From a virus: a stretch of 41,686 nt of DNA. Where the stretch lies: positions 1 to 41,686 of the IMG/VR virus record IMGVR_UViG_3300047495_000038. One strand, given 5' to 3'. The position numbers were made by a program, and so were the translations under genes. The stretch's first letter is position 1. Each line of letters starts with the position of its first letter. The notes under the pieces were generated by a model. The model was not told where the DNA came from. It made no database searches and worked only from the letters and a program-made list of their open reading frames with translations. Below, one piece after another: positions 1 through 8,020 of the stretch.

Positions 1-465
1 TGTCATTTTCAAGTTCTTTAGGTCGAGATTTGCGGTGTTCTTCAGGTAGATGGGAGTGTAGACATAGGAGTCGTTCCAAGGCATGCCGTCGGTCGGCTTG
101 TAGTCAGGCCATGACACGAAGTCCAGTGTCAGAGCAGTACCAAGAGAAGAATCATGTTGCTCAGAAGACGCCGCCGTCGATTGCGCGGTGAAGTTCTTCA
201 TTTGTCTGCTACTCACCCACCGGAGTGATTCCGGCAGTCCCACTCCAACACAGCACCAGATCGCGACGGCCGCACTTATGCGCCACCATGTTGGCTGGTC
301 CGTGCGAAGTTCCCACACCAGACCGGTTCCACCCAGAAAAACGGCAGAGAGCCAAAAACAGCATTTGGCAATTGCATACTCTGGAGGAGTCAGCCCAAGC
401 ACGCTAACCCCCACTCCGATGAGCAGTGCGACAACAACACCGACAATACCCCAGGCGATATCCAT
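1..465 (-). CDS. Membrane protein of unknown function, 3' end cut by the window
   Basis: An open minus-strand frame runs from an ATG at 465 off the left edge (155 codons, no stop). The first ~90 residues hold about three hydrophobic segments (starting MDIAWGIVGVVVALLIG), followed by a soluble part rich in Asp, Asn and Tyr. No family was recognised. It lies 52 bp downstream of the esterase/fibre gene on the same strand and may be co-transcribed with it. No clear ribosome binding site precedes the ATG; the frame stays open further upstream, so an earlier TTG start is possible. Local GC drops to about 42-53% in places, lower than the phage core. It could be a phage accessory gene or flanking host sequence. 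Confidence 0.55.
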   Translation of the reverse strand, partial: MDIAWGIVGVVVALLIGVGVSVLGLTPPEYAIAKCCFWLSAVFLGGTGLVWELRTDQPTWWRISAAVAIWCCVGVGLPESLRWVSSRQMKNFTAQSTAASSEQHDSSLGTALTLDFVSWPDYKPTDGMPWNDSYVYTPIYLKNTANLDLKNLKMT

Positions 466-517
466 GAAGGCAAGTGTCTCAACAGGGTCGCTGAAGAACA
501 AGGTGACATTTGATCGA

Positions 518-3500
518 TCATTGCTGCTCTGCTCTCCACCGGGAATAGGCCTCGAAGATCTTGGCGTTACCCGCGTCCGTCCAATGCAGGTTGTCGTTGT
601 AGAAGAGACCTGGATTTTCGCCGAAGTTCAGCGCGTCTGAGCGAAACACCGGAACGCCATATTGTCTGCATATTGTCTGCGCTGCTCCGGAGAACAGGTA
701 GAAGTTGGGGTTGGTCGGTGGGTACTGGGGGAGGACGTACTTGACGTTGGCTCCCTGGCCCTGGAGGTACGCGAACATCCTCGCGAGCCCCGCCTGGAAC
801 GCCGCCAGCCCACTCGGGCCGCCTGCCATGTCGTTCGTGATGAGGTCGATAATGACCTCGGGAGAGCTTCCGCCGCCAAGCGCTGTGGCTTGCTTCAGTG
901 CAGACGCCATCTCCTGAGTTTGGAAGTTGGTGGTTGCGAAGCCGCCGTGAGAGGCCCGCATGGTGTAGATGGGGTTCGAACCGGTGACCAGCGCGGTGGG
1001 GTTTTGCCGGACCAAGCCGGTGATGACGACCGGACCCCCTGTTGCGGTGAGAGTGTACGTTCCGGAGGCGGTCTGCCCGGTCGATGTGGGGCCTGAGTAC
1101 ACGTCGGTGGTAGCCGTCCCGGCCGTGTTCACCGTCTTGAACGTGGTCCCGTTGTATGCCATGACGACGGAGCCTGCGCTGGGAGACTGATCGTAGAAGA
1201 AGTCGACCTGAGTGTAAGCGCCGGTGAAGGTGATCGATCCGCCAGCAGCGAGTGTCGTCGATGAGTTGATCGGGCCTGTCGAGTTGTCGGTGTTTCCGCT
1301 CAGCGTCAGACCGTAAAAAGAGAGCGGCTGATTGGTGGTGTCCGCGCTGCTGTGGAAGAAGTCGTTCACCGGCAGCATGGTCCCGGCGAAACCGTAATTG
1401 ATCCAGTTCGTGTACAGATCGAACCATGTGTTTGCTGCGACGGTCGCGCCGGTACCTGCAAACAAGCTATCGCCCATGAGAATGATGGCGGATCCAGTCG
1501 ACGACTGAAGTGCGAGAGCTGAGCGGTTAGCGAGCTGCAGGCTGGTGTCATGGGGCGTGCGCCAGATCGGATGGCGGACGCCACTCACAAACAGAGTGCC
1601 GTCGCCCCAGAAGCCCTGGCCGTGCTTCGGAATGGAGGTCAGCGAGAACTTACCCACCGGCACGTAGGGAGAGGGATGCGCGGTCAGTGCGGAGGAGAAG
1701 AACGCGGTGGCGTCAGTCGCGCCGGTGGCGTCTGCTCCCGCGAGTAACCCGATCCCGGCACCTGCGGTGGTGCTGTTTGCGCTTCCGGCGGCAAGGGTGT
1801 CGAAGACGCCCGAGGTCACCGTGTAGTTATAAGGGACCGTTGTATTGGAGAAGGTTCCTTGAGCAGGCGTATTTGTGCCGACGACCCCGTTGGCGTACCA
1901 CACACTACTTGTGCCGGCAGAAGCCTTGATGCCGTTCACATAGATGCCAAAGTACTGCCCCGCCGTGATCGGGAGCGAAAAACCAGAGAAGGAGTTGAGG
2001 CCGGCCCCGTTGACCGGGAGAGATGCGGACGTCGCAGTCGCGGTATAGGTTCCGTTGCCGTTATTCGTAGCTACGAAGAAGGTGATGCTCCCTGTGCCTG
2101 ACGTGTAGACAAGGGCGCTCCGGACATTGCCGGTGGCAGTCGACGGGATCTGGTTGATGTACGAGAAGGTTCCGAAGCTCGAAGTGCCGTTCGCCGGCGA
2201 TGCGAGCCCCTGAACCGATGTCGCGCCCACCGTTCCAAGTGCAGCGGTGTTGGCGGCGATGTTCTGCTCATCACCGTTGAGTTGCTTGGCCAGGCCTGAA
2301 CCAACAGAGAAGTTGAACTGAGGGATACCTGGAAGAGCGCAACTGGTCGGAGCGGTGGACGTGGAGATTTGACCTGTTGTGTAGCAGCTGTGGGTTGTGC
2401 CGCTGAACGAGAGGGGGCTGCCTCCGCTGCCGGCGGAGTAAATTCCGAGGTACTGCCCGGCCGCGATCGGGAGGGACAGATTGCTGAAAGTGTTCAGACC
2501 AGGAACGAGGGATACGCTGGCTGTGGCGGTCGACGTATAGGTTCCGCCGCTGAAGGTAGCCACGATGAGTGTTGCGGGCGAGACCGAGACAGCATAGACC
2601 TGAGCGCCGTAGACAGTGCCAGAGCTCGCGGCTGGGGAGAGGCTTAGATACGTTTTGCCGTTATCGTAGGTCTGGCCACCGTTGACCGGGGTTGCTGGGC
2701 CGATCTGCGTCAGGCTTCCCAGTGCAGCTGACGTCGCGGAGGCGAGGCTTGCGGTGCTGGAGAGAGTTGCCTGCGAAGTCGAGATGGAATCGTAGAGACC
2801 AGTGGTGATGATCCCGTTGACCTGGGCTGTTCCGGTGATCGACGTCATGGACGTCGACGTGCCCGTCAGTCCGACAGCGTAGTACAGAGTTCCGGTGGAG
2901 GCGACGGCTACCGAGGAGCCGACGGTGTTGCCGAAGGCGTCGGTGGCAGGAGTATAGATCCCGAGGAGCTGCCCGGCCGTGATCGGCAGCGACAGACCGT
3001 AGAACGTGTTCTGTCCGGCGACGAGAGAGACGCTCACCGAGGCATTCAGCGTGAAGGTCCCGCCCCCGTTGGCCGTCGCTACAAAGAGGGTTGCGGGTGA
3101 AGAAGCCACAGCGTAAACCGAAGCGGTGTGAATCGTGCCACTCGCGGGGGCGGGCGTCGAGTTGATGAGAGAATCGCCAGCCGTGTACGTGCTTCCTGTT
3201 GCCAGGCTCGCAGGGCCGATTGTGGAGGAGTTCCCGAGACCCGCCAGCTGTGAGAGCTGGGTGGAGTTCAAGGTTCCAGCGGCTGCCAGCAGCGCCCATT
3301 TCGTGGGGCTTGAGGGAGGCGCGTTAGCCGTGTTGCCGGACGTCAGACTGACGTAGCTGGAGCCGTCCGTGTAGGAGGCAGAGTCTCCGATCGCATAAGT
3401 GGTCGACGCAGAGTATGCGCCCTTGAAGCTGACAGGCGGTCCCTGCGGGCCGGTCAGAGCGATGTAAACACCGTTGTGGCAGACATACGCACCGGTGGAG

Positions 3501-4024
3501 TCGCTTGGAATCCAGATGGACGGCGAGGTGCAGTTTGACGGCACGCCGGTTCCATAGCCGACTGTGTTGGACAGTGGAGTCGACACACTCACAGGAGGCG
3601 TGTACTGTTCGAGCGCGAAGGCAGGACCGCAGACGTTGGGAACCGCGGAAAACGGAATCGCTGATCCGCTCGCGGAACCTCCGGCCGTCAGAACTTGAAT
3701 CGAGAAGTTATATCGAATTGGCGCAGATGCATTGGTGTGGCATGCATCTGGAACATTGAGGCCGCCAGTAAGAACGCCGCCCGTGACCGTTCCGCAGAGG
3801 CTTGGCGTCGGTAATACCAGGCCCCAAGTAGGCGCGGAAACCGTAATGGGATTGCCATACTGATCTGCTGGGGTAGCGCAAACCCGTGCATTTGCAACGG
3901 CCGTGCCGCCCGCCTGAAGACTGGCCAGCGTGACATTCGTGGTGTAGTTCGGTGTCGACTGAGCGAAGCTAGGAAGGGAAAGCAGTAGGACAAGCGGAGC
4001 TAGCAAACGAGAGAGAAAGCGCAT
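518..4024 (-). CDS. Exported tail-fibre-like protein with C-terminal SGNH/GDSL esterase domain
   Basis: 1168 residues. Residues 1-21 form a textbook signal peptide (basic MRFLSR, leucine core, cleavage near SFA-Q). A short collagen-like GPQGPP lies at ~192-197. A carbohydrate-binding (CBM5/12-like) segment follows at ~199-246, with the usual Y..GD...Y.G..Y pattern. Three diverged beta-rich repeats follow at ~255-440, ~440-600 and ~600-760, each with a core like LPITAGQxLGIY. After a short Gly-rich lead comes an SGNH hydrolase with GDS at Ser853, an Asn block (ITND) and the DxxH block at Asp1144/His1147. The likely role is binding and deacylating surface glycans. The architecture is that of a receptor-binding fibre, but a signal peptide is unexpected for a virion protein, so an exported lysogeny protein is the alternative. 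It lies 69 bp downstream of the early operon. Confidence 0.75.
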   Translation of the reverse strand: MRFLSRLLAPLVLLLSLPSFAQSTPNYTTNVTLASLQAGGTAVANARVCATPADQYGNPITVSAPTWGLVLPTPSLCGTVTGGVLTGGLNVPDACHTNASAPIRYNFSIQVLTAGGSASGSAIPFSAVPNVCGPAFALEQYTPPVSVSTPLSNTVGYGTGVPSNCTSPSIWIPSDSTGAYVCHNGVYIALTGPQGPPVSFKGAYSASTTYAIGDSASYTDGSSYVSLTSGNTANAPPSSPTKWALLAAAGTLNSTQLSQLAGLGNSSTIGPASLATGSTYTAGDSLINSTPAPASGTIHTASVYAVASSPATLFVATANGGGTFTLNASVSVSLVAGQNTFYGLSLPITAGQLLGIYTPATDAFGNTVGSSVAVASTGTLYYAVGLTGTSTSMTSITGTAQVNGIITTGLYDSISTSQATLSSTASLASATSAALGSLTQIGPATPVNGGQTYDNGKTYLSLSPAASSGTVYGAQVYAVSVSPATLIVATFSGGTYTSTATASVSLVPGLNTFSNLSLPIAAGQYLGIYSAGSGGSPLSFSGTTHSCYTTGQISTSTAPTSCALPGIPQFNFSVGSGLAKQLNGDEQNIAANTAALGTVGATSVQGLASPANGTSSFGTFSYINQIPSTATGNVRSALVYTSGTGSITFFVATNNGNGTYTATATSASLPVNGAGLNSFSGFSLPITAGQYFGIYVNGIKASAGTSSVWYANGVVGTNTPAQGTFSNTTVPYNYTVTSGVFDTLAAGSANSTTAGAGIGLLAGADATGATDATAFFSSALTAHPSPYVPVGKFSLTSIPKHGQGFWGDGTLFVSGVRHPIWRTPHDTSLQLANRSALALQSSTGSAIILMGDSLFAGTGATVAANTWFDLYTNWINYGFAGTMLPVNDFFHSSADTTNQPLSFYGLTLSGNTDNSTGPINSSTTLAAGGSITFTGAYTQVDFFYDQSPSAGSVVMAYNGTTFKTVNTAGTATTDVYSGPTSTGQTASGTYTLTATGGPVVITGLVRQNPTALVTGSNPIYTMRASHGGFATTNFQTQEMASALKQATALGGGSSPEVIIDLITNDMAGGPSGLAAFQAGLARMFAYLQGQGANVKYVLPQYPPTNPNFYLFSGAAQTICRQYGVPVFRSDALNFGENPGLFYNDNLHWTDAGNAKIFEAYSRWRAEQQ

Positions 4025-4093
4025 GATGCATCTTGTTTCCGAACGGAGGTTTCTCGGCTGCGTCTTGCCTCATAGGTTCGAGGAAAACAATTG

Positions 4094-4570
4094 CTAGCTC
4101 GCCATCGACCGCATGCGTTCGCAGAGCTGCTGGAGCGACCGTTTGCTGATGCGCCAGAGACCGTCGTCGTGAACTTTGTAGGAAAGCAGCTTGCCCTCTT
4201 CACAGAGGTGCCGTACGGTTTGCTCGGCGTAGCGTAGGACGTCGGCGACCTCAGCAATTGTCATCGTGTCTTCAGCCAGAGAAAAAGGCATCAGCTCTTC
4301 ATCGCGATAGCGGCCAAAGATGCCGCCGCGCTTGGGCCTGGTGTCTTCAATGTGGTACTTCTCCCGGAGCTTGTCGCAGTACTCGACGATGGATTGATAG
4401 GAGATGAAGTAGTTCCCGGTCTCATGCTTCCGAAACGCCCTGATAAGCTTCTTCTCGATAAGGAAGAGCACCACCGATCGCGAGACGCCGAAGATCTTCA
4501 TCGTCCGGCGCACGGACACCTCGTCGCGTTCAGCGAAAGGCAGAGCGAACTGGGATTCGGGATGGGTCAC
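4094..4570 (-). CDS. Regulator with two excisionase/MerR-type HTH domains, Mor-like position
   Basis: I prefer the GTG at 4570, two bases after the upstream stop with GGAG in front (158 aa). An ATG at 4639 would add 23 residues and overlap the GemA-like gene by 68 bp. There are two helix-turn-helix units: one around MKIFGVSRSVVLFLIEKKLI and a C-terminal one around TIAEVADVLRYAEQTVRHL, both of the excisionase/MerR N-terminal type. It is the last gene of the early operon, straight after GemA. In Mu the activator of middle transcription (Mor) sits there, so a role in the early-to-late switch is inferred from position. There is no sequence similarity to Mor that I can see. Confidence 0.75.
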   Translation of the reverse strand: MTHPESQFALPFAERDEVSVRRTMKIFGVSRSVVLFLIEKKLIRAFRKHETGNYFISYQSIVEYCDKLREKYHIEDTRPKRGGIFGRYRDEELMPFSLAEDTMTIAEVADVLRYAEQTVRHLCEEGKLLSYKVHDDGLWRISKRSLQQLCERMRSMAS

Positions 4571-4571
4571 G

Positions 4572-5087
4572 TCAACCGGCTCTCCGTTCCGGATCAGGCT
4601 TGATGTGGTTGAGCGCCCAGTGGACGCGGTTGGCGTCATGCAGGGTGCGGATGACGGTTCGGCGGTCGATCGGGCTGCGCGGTGAGGCGAGGAAGGCTTC
4701 CAGCCGCGCCTGGTCCCAGCCTAGGCGGTCCAGGTCGCGCTGGATCCGCGCGATGTCCCGCGGGCCGACCAGGGTGATCTCGTCGTGGAGCTGATCGTGG
4801 CGGCCTTCGGTGCCCTGCTTCTCGGCGTCGCGGCGCGTCGGCCGACGGCGTGGCGACTTCGACGGCACCTTGCGCCCGAGCGCGCTCTGCAGCGTGTCGA
4901 TGAGGCGTCGGCCTTCGTCGAGGGTCAGGTCCTTGAAGCTCGTGACGGCGCGGCCTGCGGCCTGTGAGGCCCACTGCAGGCGCTCCTGGCGAGCCGCGCC
5001 TGGCGCGTCGAGCGAATGTCGCTCGTACTGGCCGTAGAGAATCTGTAGGCGCTGGATCTGGGCGGGGGTGATGGTGGCGGCGATCAT
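4572..5087 (-). CDS. gemA: GemA/Gp16-like early regulatory protein (DUF1018 family)
   Basis: 171 residues. The N-terminus (ITPAQIQRLQILYGQYERH...) and the following segment with V-T-S-F-K-D-L-T...EGRRLIDTL match the layout of Mu Gp16/GemA proteins, which modulate host gene expression and DNA topology during early growth. The middle is basic (PSKSPRRRPTRRDAEK). The C-terminal half (IARIQRDLDRLGWDQARLEAFL) is a helical region typical of phage GemA homologues. The start codon overlaps the previous stop as ATGA, so translation is coupled. In Mu, gemA directly precedes mor, and here it directly precedes the two-HTH regulator, which supports the assignment. Confidence 0.65.
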   Translation of the reverse strand: MIAATITPAQIQRLQILYGQYERHSLDAPGAARQERLQWASQAAGRAVTSFKDLTLDEGRRLIDTLQSALGRKVPSKSPRRRPTRRDAEKQGTEGRHDQLHDEITLVGPRDIARIQRDLDRLGWDQARLEAFLASPRSPIDRRTVIRTLHDANRVHWALNHIKPDPERRAG

Positions 5088-5233
5088 GCGATACCCCGTG
5101 CATCAACGAGGTAGCTGCGATAGCACCCAACATGGCAGAAAGCCACAGCGCCGAAGTCTTCAAAGAGGACGATCGTCGAGCAGTGGACAGGAGCTACAGA
5201 GGCACAGTTTGGGCTCCCGCACTTGCCGGTCAT
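5084..5233 (-). CDS. Possible separate 49-residue Cys-rich protein (in-frame tail of the preceding long frame)
   Basis: An ATG at 5233 with AGGA just before it opens the last 49 codons of the 5084-5761 frame. The product begins MTGKCGSPNCASVAPVHC and contains a second cluster FCHVGCY, resembling a small metal-binding protein. Because it starts immediately after the nested zinc-finger stop, it may be translated on its own by coupling. The alternative is that it is only made as the C-terminus of the long protein. The GemA-like gene overlaps its stop as ATGA, so this end is certainly translated. Confidence 0.4.
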   Translation of the reverse strand: MTGKCGSPNCASVAPVHCSTIVLFEDFGAVAFCHVGCYRSYLVDARGIA

Positions 5234-5761
5234 GTTCCTATCGCCTGCGAGGGCGACCTGACTTCTTGACGCACGTTCCGTCACACTTCGGGCAGGAGCA
5301 GCCGTGCTTCCGGATGTACTCTCTGAGGGCGATCTGGACGGCGGCGTTGAACTGTTCTCGCTCCTTGCGGCGGCGCTCGTTATAGTCGGCCTGCTGGCAG
5401 ACTCTGCCGCAGAAGCGCTTGGTGCCTTCGACTCGCCGGTTGCAGATCCCCCACTGACACTTCCTGGCCATGCTTGATGCTTCTCCTGTGCTCTCTGGTG
5501 CTGCTCTGCGCCGCGGATCCCATAGCCGGCGATGTCCGGCCAGGTGTCGTCGCCCTCATCGGGGTGACCGGTGGCTTTGCGCTGGAGCTTGTCCAGGATG
5601 CGGGCGGTCAGCAGCATGTCGTTGTAGCGCTCCAGCGGAACGCCGTTCGGGTAAAGAATGGCGAGAATGGCGGCGGAGCTGGTGATCGAGTCGCCGTAGA
5701 TCTCGCGCTTGCGCTCGACGAGTTCACCGATCTCGATCGCGATCTGCATCAGGGTTGTCAT
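5084..5761 (-). CDS. Small phage protein (DUF1599/Nmad1-like N-terminus) running through a nested gene
   Basis: 225 codons from an ATG that overlaps the upstream stop (ATGA). Residues 1-90 form a helical phage domain with YGDS, a stretch about a gene-product-like NGVP...YND, and RILDKLQRKATG...DIAGYG. This pattern resembles DUF1599 (nucleotide modification associated domain 1). Homologues as I remember them end soon after this point. Here the frame continues without a stop through a Ser/Thr/Ala-rich low-complexity stretch (~98-175), which is exactly the region overlapped by a zinc-finger gene in another frame. It then ends in a Cys-rich 49-residue tail. Either this is a real fusion overlapping a nested gene, or the first domain has lost its stop. 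Confidence 0.6.
   Translation of the reverse strand: MTTLMQIAIEIGELVERKREIYGDSITSSAAILAILYPNGVPLERYNDMLLTARILDKLQRKATGHPDEGDDTWPDIAGYGIRGAEQHQRAQEKHQAWPGSVSGGSATGESKAPSASAAESASRPTITSAAARSENSSTPPSRSPSESTSGSTAAPARSVTERASRSQVALAGDRNMTGKCGSPNCASVAPVHCSTIVLFEDFGAVAFCHVGCYRSYLVDARGIA
5238..5471 (-). CDS. Small zinc-finger-like protein nested within another frame
   Basis: 77 residues. Paired cysteines near the N-terminus (CQWGIC and FCGRVC) and near the C-terminus (CSCPKC...C) look like two metal-binding knuckles joined by a basic helix (NERRRKEREQF). Its product is far more protein-like than the Ser/Ala/Thr-rich reading of the overlapping frame, so I take it as real. An AGGAG lies about 10 nt before its ATG. 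Its stop (5238-5240) is followed within a few bases by an ATG at 5233, suggesting coupled translation of a third small product. DNA or RNA binding is inferred only from the cysteines and basic charge. Confidence 0.65.
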   Translation of the reverse strand: MARKCQWGICNRRVEGTKRFCGRVCQQADYNERRRKEREQFNAAVQIALREYIRKHGCSCPKCDGTCVKKSGRPRRR

Positions 5762-6111
5762 GCGAACAGTCCTCTTTCTTCCCGGGCGGGGAGCGTGGCC
5801 AAGTACTCGCGGCCGGCGCGGGTGATGTGGAGCGGGTCAGAGAGCTTGCGGCCGTTCTTCCAGGCTTCCTCGATCCAGCCGTTGTGCTGCAGCCGGTTCA
5901 TGGCGCTGCGGTAGATCGCGCCGGTGCTGGAGTAGGTCAGGTCCATGCGGGCGTCGGACCGGGCGTCACCGATCGCGAGATCGCGGAGCTTGACCATCAT
6001 CTGGAACTGCGTGGCGGTGGGACTTCCGTCCGCCATCGTGAGGATCCAGAAGTCGATCAGATCGCGCTTGGCGTGGTATCCCACCCAGTCCTGGGTTTGC
6101 AGGCGGTTCAT
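5758..6111 (-). CDS. Winged-helix-like early protein
   Basis: 117 residues. The order of helices and the end ...YRSAMNRLQHNGWIEEAW...ITRAGREYLATL fit a PadR/MarR-like winged helix, where a recognition helix precedes a two-strand wing and a final TRAGREYL helix. The family was not identified further. It starts in an ATGA overlap with the upstream stop and ends in another ATGA overlap, deep inside the early operon. A role as a DNA-binding regulator is an inference from fold-like pattern only. Confidence 0.65.
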   Translation of the reverse strand: MNRLQTQDWVGYHAKRDLIDFWILTMADGSPTATQFQMMVKLRDLAIGDARSDARMDLTYSSTGAIYRSAMNRLQHNGWIEEAWKNGRKLSDPLHITRAGREYLATLPAREERGLFA

Positions 6112-6461
6112 GCAAGCCTCCCGAGTGGTAGGCTGTCCGGATGATGAATCACATCGTTATATCCGCATCCGAGACCGTCGGCGCAGAGCCACTCTACCTC
6201 GCAGTTTGTCTCGTTCCAGCCGGTGCTGGAGGACGAGTACCCGACATGACGGGAAGCGATCTGGAGCGGCGCTTGGCTTTGCTTGGGCGCTCTGTTCCAA
6301 CGATCCAACACATCAAAGAGACGATCGAAGCGCGCGGCTACTTCACCCTTCAGTTCGAAGGCAGGGAATGGCACAAGTTCGCGGATCAGCCGATCTTCTT
6401 GGGTGAAGAACGTGTAGGAACTGCAGGTCTGTGATCTCGTAGAACCATGAAGTAAGCTCAT
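6108..6461 (-). CDS. Early phage protein of unknown function
   Basis: 117 residues, no family recognised. The N-terminal half has a charged helical segment (LVPFPAFELKGEVAARFDRL). The C-terminal half contains NETNCEVEWLCADGLGCGYND, with three cysteines. Start and stop both form ATGA overlaps with their neighbours, which decides in favour of this frame over a 97-codon plus-strand frame across the same DNA. It is expressed as part of the compact early operon. Confidence 0.55.
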   Translation of the reverse strand: MSLLHGSTRSQTCSSYTFFTQEDRLIRELVPFPAFELKGEVAARFDRLFDVLDRWNRAPKQSQAPLQIASRHVGYSSSSTGWNETNCEVEWLCADGLGCGYNDVIHHPDSLPLGRLA

Positions 6462-6715
6462 GCGGTCCTCCTGGTGACGCGGGGGATGTAAGGGAGCTCA
6501 GGCTTGCGCACGGACAGGGGAACTTTCTTCGGTGGCAGCGCGGACCTGAGCGCCGCTTGGAGCTGTGAGATCGCCAGCTTGAGATCCGCGACCTCAAGTT
6601 CGAGGCGATCCCCTCTGACCCGCTCGGCCGCGGCCAGCTCCTGCGCATAGAGGTCGCTCGACAGGCGATCCTCCATCGAGAGCGGTACCGTTGCCTGGCA
6701 GCGGGGACACTTCAT
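6458..6715 (-). CDS. Small CxxC protein with coiled-coil helix
   Basis: 85 residues. It starts MKCPRCQATVP, a single CxxC knuckle, followed by a predicted coiled-coil helix (~20-60) rich in Leu, Glu, Arg and Ala, then a basic Pro-containing tail. The pattern suits a small dimeric nucleic-acid-associated protein, but no family was identified. Start and stop overlap their neighbours as ATGA. Confidence 0.6.
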   Translation of the reverse strand: MKCPRCQATVPLSMEDRLSSDLYAQELAAAERVRGDRLELEVADLKLAISQLQAALRSALPPKKVPLSVRKPELPYIPRVTRRTA

Positions 6716-6954
6716 AGCGAGAGGGCTCCTTGCTGAGGCTGGCCTGCGTGTTTGGGGCAGTGGTCAACTTCAGGCGCGACGGCGGTGGCGCACTGGGAGC
6801 ACATGTACGCGTCACACGTTGCGCCGGACTTGCCGACGGGAAAGTCGCATTGCTTGTCGGCTTCACGGGCCTTGCAGAAGCTGCAGCGATGTGGCCGCTG
6901 TCCGCGCATGCAGATGTGTGCATGCCCTCCGCCGGGCATTTCGATCCAGGGCAT
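6712..6954 (-). CDS. Cys-rich zinc-binding phage protein
   Basis: 80 residues. Cysteines are spaced C..C (CSFC), C (QCD), C (TCD), C..C (CSQC) and a final C-P-K-H, which gives two likely treble-clef or zinc-ribbon sites. The opening MPWIEMPGGGHAHICMRG is typical of short zinc proteins carried by many tailed phages in their early region. The function is unknown. It starts within the upstream stop (TGATG). Confidence 0.65.
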   Translation of the reverse strand: MPWIEMPGGGHAHICMRGQRPHRCSFCKAREADKQCDFPVGKSGATCDAYMCSQCATAVAPEVDHCPKHAGQPQQGALSL

Positions 6955-7556
6955 CAGAGGGCTGCCTTATCCAAAGGCTGTTCGCGCCACGCGTAGGCCG
7001 TCTTATCCCTTACCCCGCCCTTCACAGTGTGGCCTTGTGCTTTTGCCTTGGAGCGTAGCTGCGTCAAGGTGTTGGTCGCGTGCTTGGGATCTTTACACGG
7101 AATTTCAAGAGCCTTTTCTGCAGGGGCTTTCAACAGTTCCGCAAGCAGGACGTCGATGCGCCCCCGCGAAGTGAACTCCGGAAGATCACTCCGGTCAATC
7201 AGGCGGAAAGGTCCTTCTTGGGTGACGGGGACCGCAGGAGGAAGCTTGGTTAGAGCAGACGTAATCATCGGCTTTTCCTTTTGTGTTGGGTGTGTGGTGC
7301 GTTTCGGTGATCGGATCGCCTTCGTTCCGGTAACCGGTTTCGTGTACGCCTGATCCGCAATCGGTTCTGGGCGCTTCCAGGAGAGTTGGGGAGCTTGCTC
7401 GCGGGCTCTGCGTTCAGCAGCGTCTTTCGCTCGCATCTCTTCCGTCACCTCGATCGAGACGCACGGGGCCGGGCAGAACCGCTCGTCTTCGATTGGTTCA
7501 CCGAAGACATCGCAATTGCGCAGAGCGCCAGGCGTCAGGAACGGGTTCCGGTTCAT
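6954..7556 (-). CDS. Early phage protein of unknown function
   Basis: 200 residues. The first ~90 are low in predicted structure, with a C..C pair (CPAPC) and a basic linker rich in Lys, Thr and Pro. Residues ~95-200 look folded: a helix around RIDVLLAELLKAPAEKALEI, then TLTQLRSKAKAQGHTVKG and VRDKTAYAWRE. The C-terminal part resembles short phage domains thought to bind nucleic acid, but this is only an impression. ATGA overlap upstream and TGATG overlap downstream. Confidence 0.6.
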   Translation of the reverse strand: MNRNPFLTPGALRNCDVFGEPIEDERFCPAPCVSIEVTEEMRAKDAAERRAREQAPQLSWKRPEPIADQAYTKPVTGTKAIRSPKRTTHPTQKEKPMITSALTKLPPAVPVTQEGPFRLIDRSDLPEFTSRGRIDVLLAELLKAPAEKALEIPCKDPKHATNTLTQLRSKAKAQGHTVKGGVRDKTAYAWREQPLDKAAL

Positions 7557-8020
7557 AGCGTGGTGTCTCCTTTCGAGATCTCGTTGCGGACGAAGTTGGC
7601 GGCGGAGATGAGGTCGGTGCGGAGCTCCTCGGCCGGGAGTCCGTTGCGCCAGGTGGCGATGGTGCCCTGGTCATCGATCAGCACGACGGCGCGGGCGCGG
7701 AAGCGCGATTGCAGGCTGCGGAGCTGCTGCTCGATCGTCTTTGGATCGCGGCCGCCGGCCGGCGTGTTCGGATCGGCTGCGGGCGCGGGTGCCATGCCCG
7801 GCTTTGCCTTGGTGAACTGGTCTGCCTTGGGGCAGGTCTTGAAGTGGCTCACCACCGGCGTATCGTCGCCCTCGATCGCGTCGAAGATCATGGTCTTGCC
7901 GTGCGTCGTCTTCCAGAACTCGATCCTGGCCGGGCACGCGTTGCACTTGCGCGATGCGATGAACTCATAGCGTGCCTTCCGCATCTCGCGGCGGGTTTCA
8001 GGGATGCTGGGCTTACCCAT
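7553..8020 (-). CDS. Early phage protein with CxxC knuckle
   Basis: 155 residues when started at the ATG at 8020, which has AGGAGG six bases ahead. An ATG at 8041 would add seven residues, overlap the upstream gene more and lack such a site. A basic helix (ETRREMRKARYEFIASR) leads into CNACPARIEFW and later TCPKAD, suggesting a four-cysteine metal site. A Pro/Ala linker (~75-95) separates a C-terminal alpha/beta segment containing RARAVVLIDDQGTIATWRNG. No family was recognised. Confidence 0.6.
   Translation of the reverse strand: MGKPSIPETRREMRKARYEFIASRKCNACPARIEFWKTTHGKTMIFDAIEGDDTPVVSHFKTCPKADQFTKAKPGMAPAPAADPNTPAGGRDPKTIEQQLRSLQSRFRARAVVLIDDQGTIATWRNGLPAEELRTDLISAANFVRNEISKGDTTL

Noticed and set aside
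6141-6434. Plus-strand 97-codon frame with protein-like sequence
   Set aside because: The minus-strand gene 6108-6461 is joined to both neighbours by ATGA overlaps, while the plus frame has no ribosome binding site and would oppose the operon.
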